DNA from: Phyllobacterium phragmitis
GTDB lineage: Bacteria; Pseudomonadota; Alphaproteobacteria; Rhizobiales; Rhizobiaceae
NCBI RefSeq assembly: GCF_002980495.1
Contig: NZ_PVBR01000033.1
Location: 1-33,945 of the forward strand
Direction of reading: 5' to 3'
DNA length: 33,945 nt
Shown here: one piece after another, positions 33,873-33,945 of the stretch
Numbering within the stretch: the first letter of the stretch is position 1
How the letters are laid out: each line of letters opens with the position of its first letter
Notes under the pieces: model-generated
Database searches by the model: none
Seen by the model: the letters and a program-made list of their open reading frames with translations, nothing else
What the model was told of the DNA's origin: nothing
Program-made: the position numbers and the translations under genes

Positions 33873-33945
33873 TCCGGCAAAGCACTACTCGATCAGTTTG
33901 GCTCCCTTGAAGACCCGCGCCAGTCGTGGAAAGTGCTGTATCCTT
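33870..33945 (+). CDS. ISAs1-family transposase, N-terminal fragment
   Basis: Only 25 residues are in the window before it runs off the edge. They read MSGKALLDQFGSLEDPRQSW then KVLYP, which matches the N terminus of ISAs1-family (H-repeat-associated) transposases, where a D-P/Y-R-Q-x-W-K-V motif precedes the catalytic DDE domain. The gene points away from cas3 and begins 142 bases upstream of it. The insertion sequence probably separated cas3 from its original upstream flank. The left terminal inverted repeat of the element is not resolved. Confidence 0.72.
   Translation, partial: MSGKALLDQFGSLEDPRQSWKVLYP

Overview
The window looks like chromosome of a Brucella/Ochrobactrum-type alphaproteobacterium (Rhizobiales). 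The evidence is the high-GC coding style, the housekeeping order (sfsA-map-radC; phaC next to an aminotransferase, hom, glpX and recJ; then parE, pccA, lipB), and palindromic intergenic repeats of the kind common in that group. The genus is inferred from gene content and protein resemblance; no search was run.

Layout. Positions 1-741 read as the distal end of an integrated element: an AT-rich stretch with one small unknown gene, a solitary type I-C-like CRISPR repeat (560-591), and the 3' half of a tRNA-Thr gene (697-741), the usual scar of tRNA-targeted integration. Positions 1168-11797 hold an eight-gene plus-strand catabolic operon: Tat-exported sugar-binding protein, zinc alcohol dehydrogenase, FGGY kinase, SorC-family regulator, RbsA-like ATPase, RbsC-like permease, DeoC-like aldolase and a double-domain ALDH16-type aldehyde dehydrogenase. 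A 29-bp inverted repeat (1202-1230) between a promoter-like sequence and the first gene is a good candidate operator for the regulator. The enzymes suggest import, oxidation and phosphorylation of a sugar or polyol, aldol cleavage to a triose phosphate and a small aldehyde, and oxidation of that aldehyde. The substrate is not evident.

Positions 11798-31897 are mainly conserved chromosome: an orphan fhuC-like ATPase, a 52-aa membrane peptide, radC, map, sfsA, tRNA-Glu, an M15-like lipoprotein, phaC, a small lipoprotein, an AlaC-type aminotransferase, hom, glpX, recJ, a 156-bp palindromic repeat, parE, an EamA transporter, pccA and lipB.

Positions 31898-33945 hold the ruin of a type I-C CRISPR-Cas locus. 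A cas3 gene keeps its HD domain and most helicase motifs but is cut just before motif VI, where it runs directly into a partial CRISPR repeat, one 33-nt spacer and one degenerate terminal repeat. This looks like a single deletion that removed the end of cas3, the rest of the cas operon, the leader and most of the array. An ISAs1-family insertion sequence starts upstream of cas3 and runs off the window. The solitary repeat at 560-591 is in inverted orientation to this remnant, so the two could mark the ends of a 31-kb rearrangement.

The most noteworthy items are the decayed, self-fused cas3/CRISPR junction, the split CRISPR remnants with the tRNA-Thr scar, and the uncharacterised DeoC/ALDH16 catabolic operon with its candidate operator.
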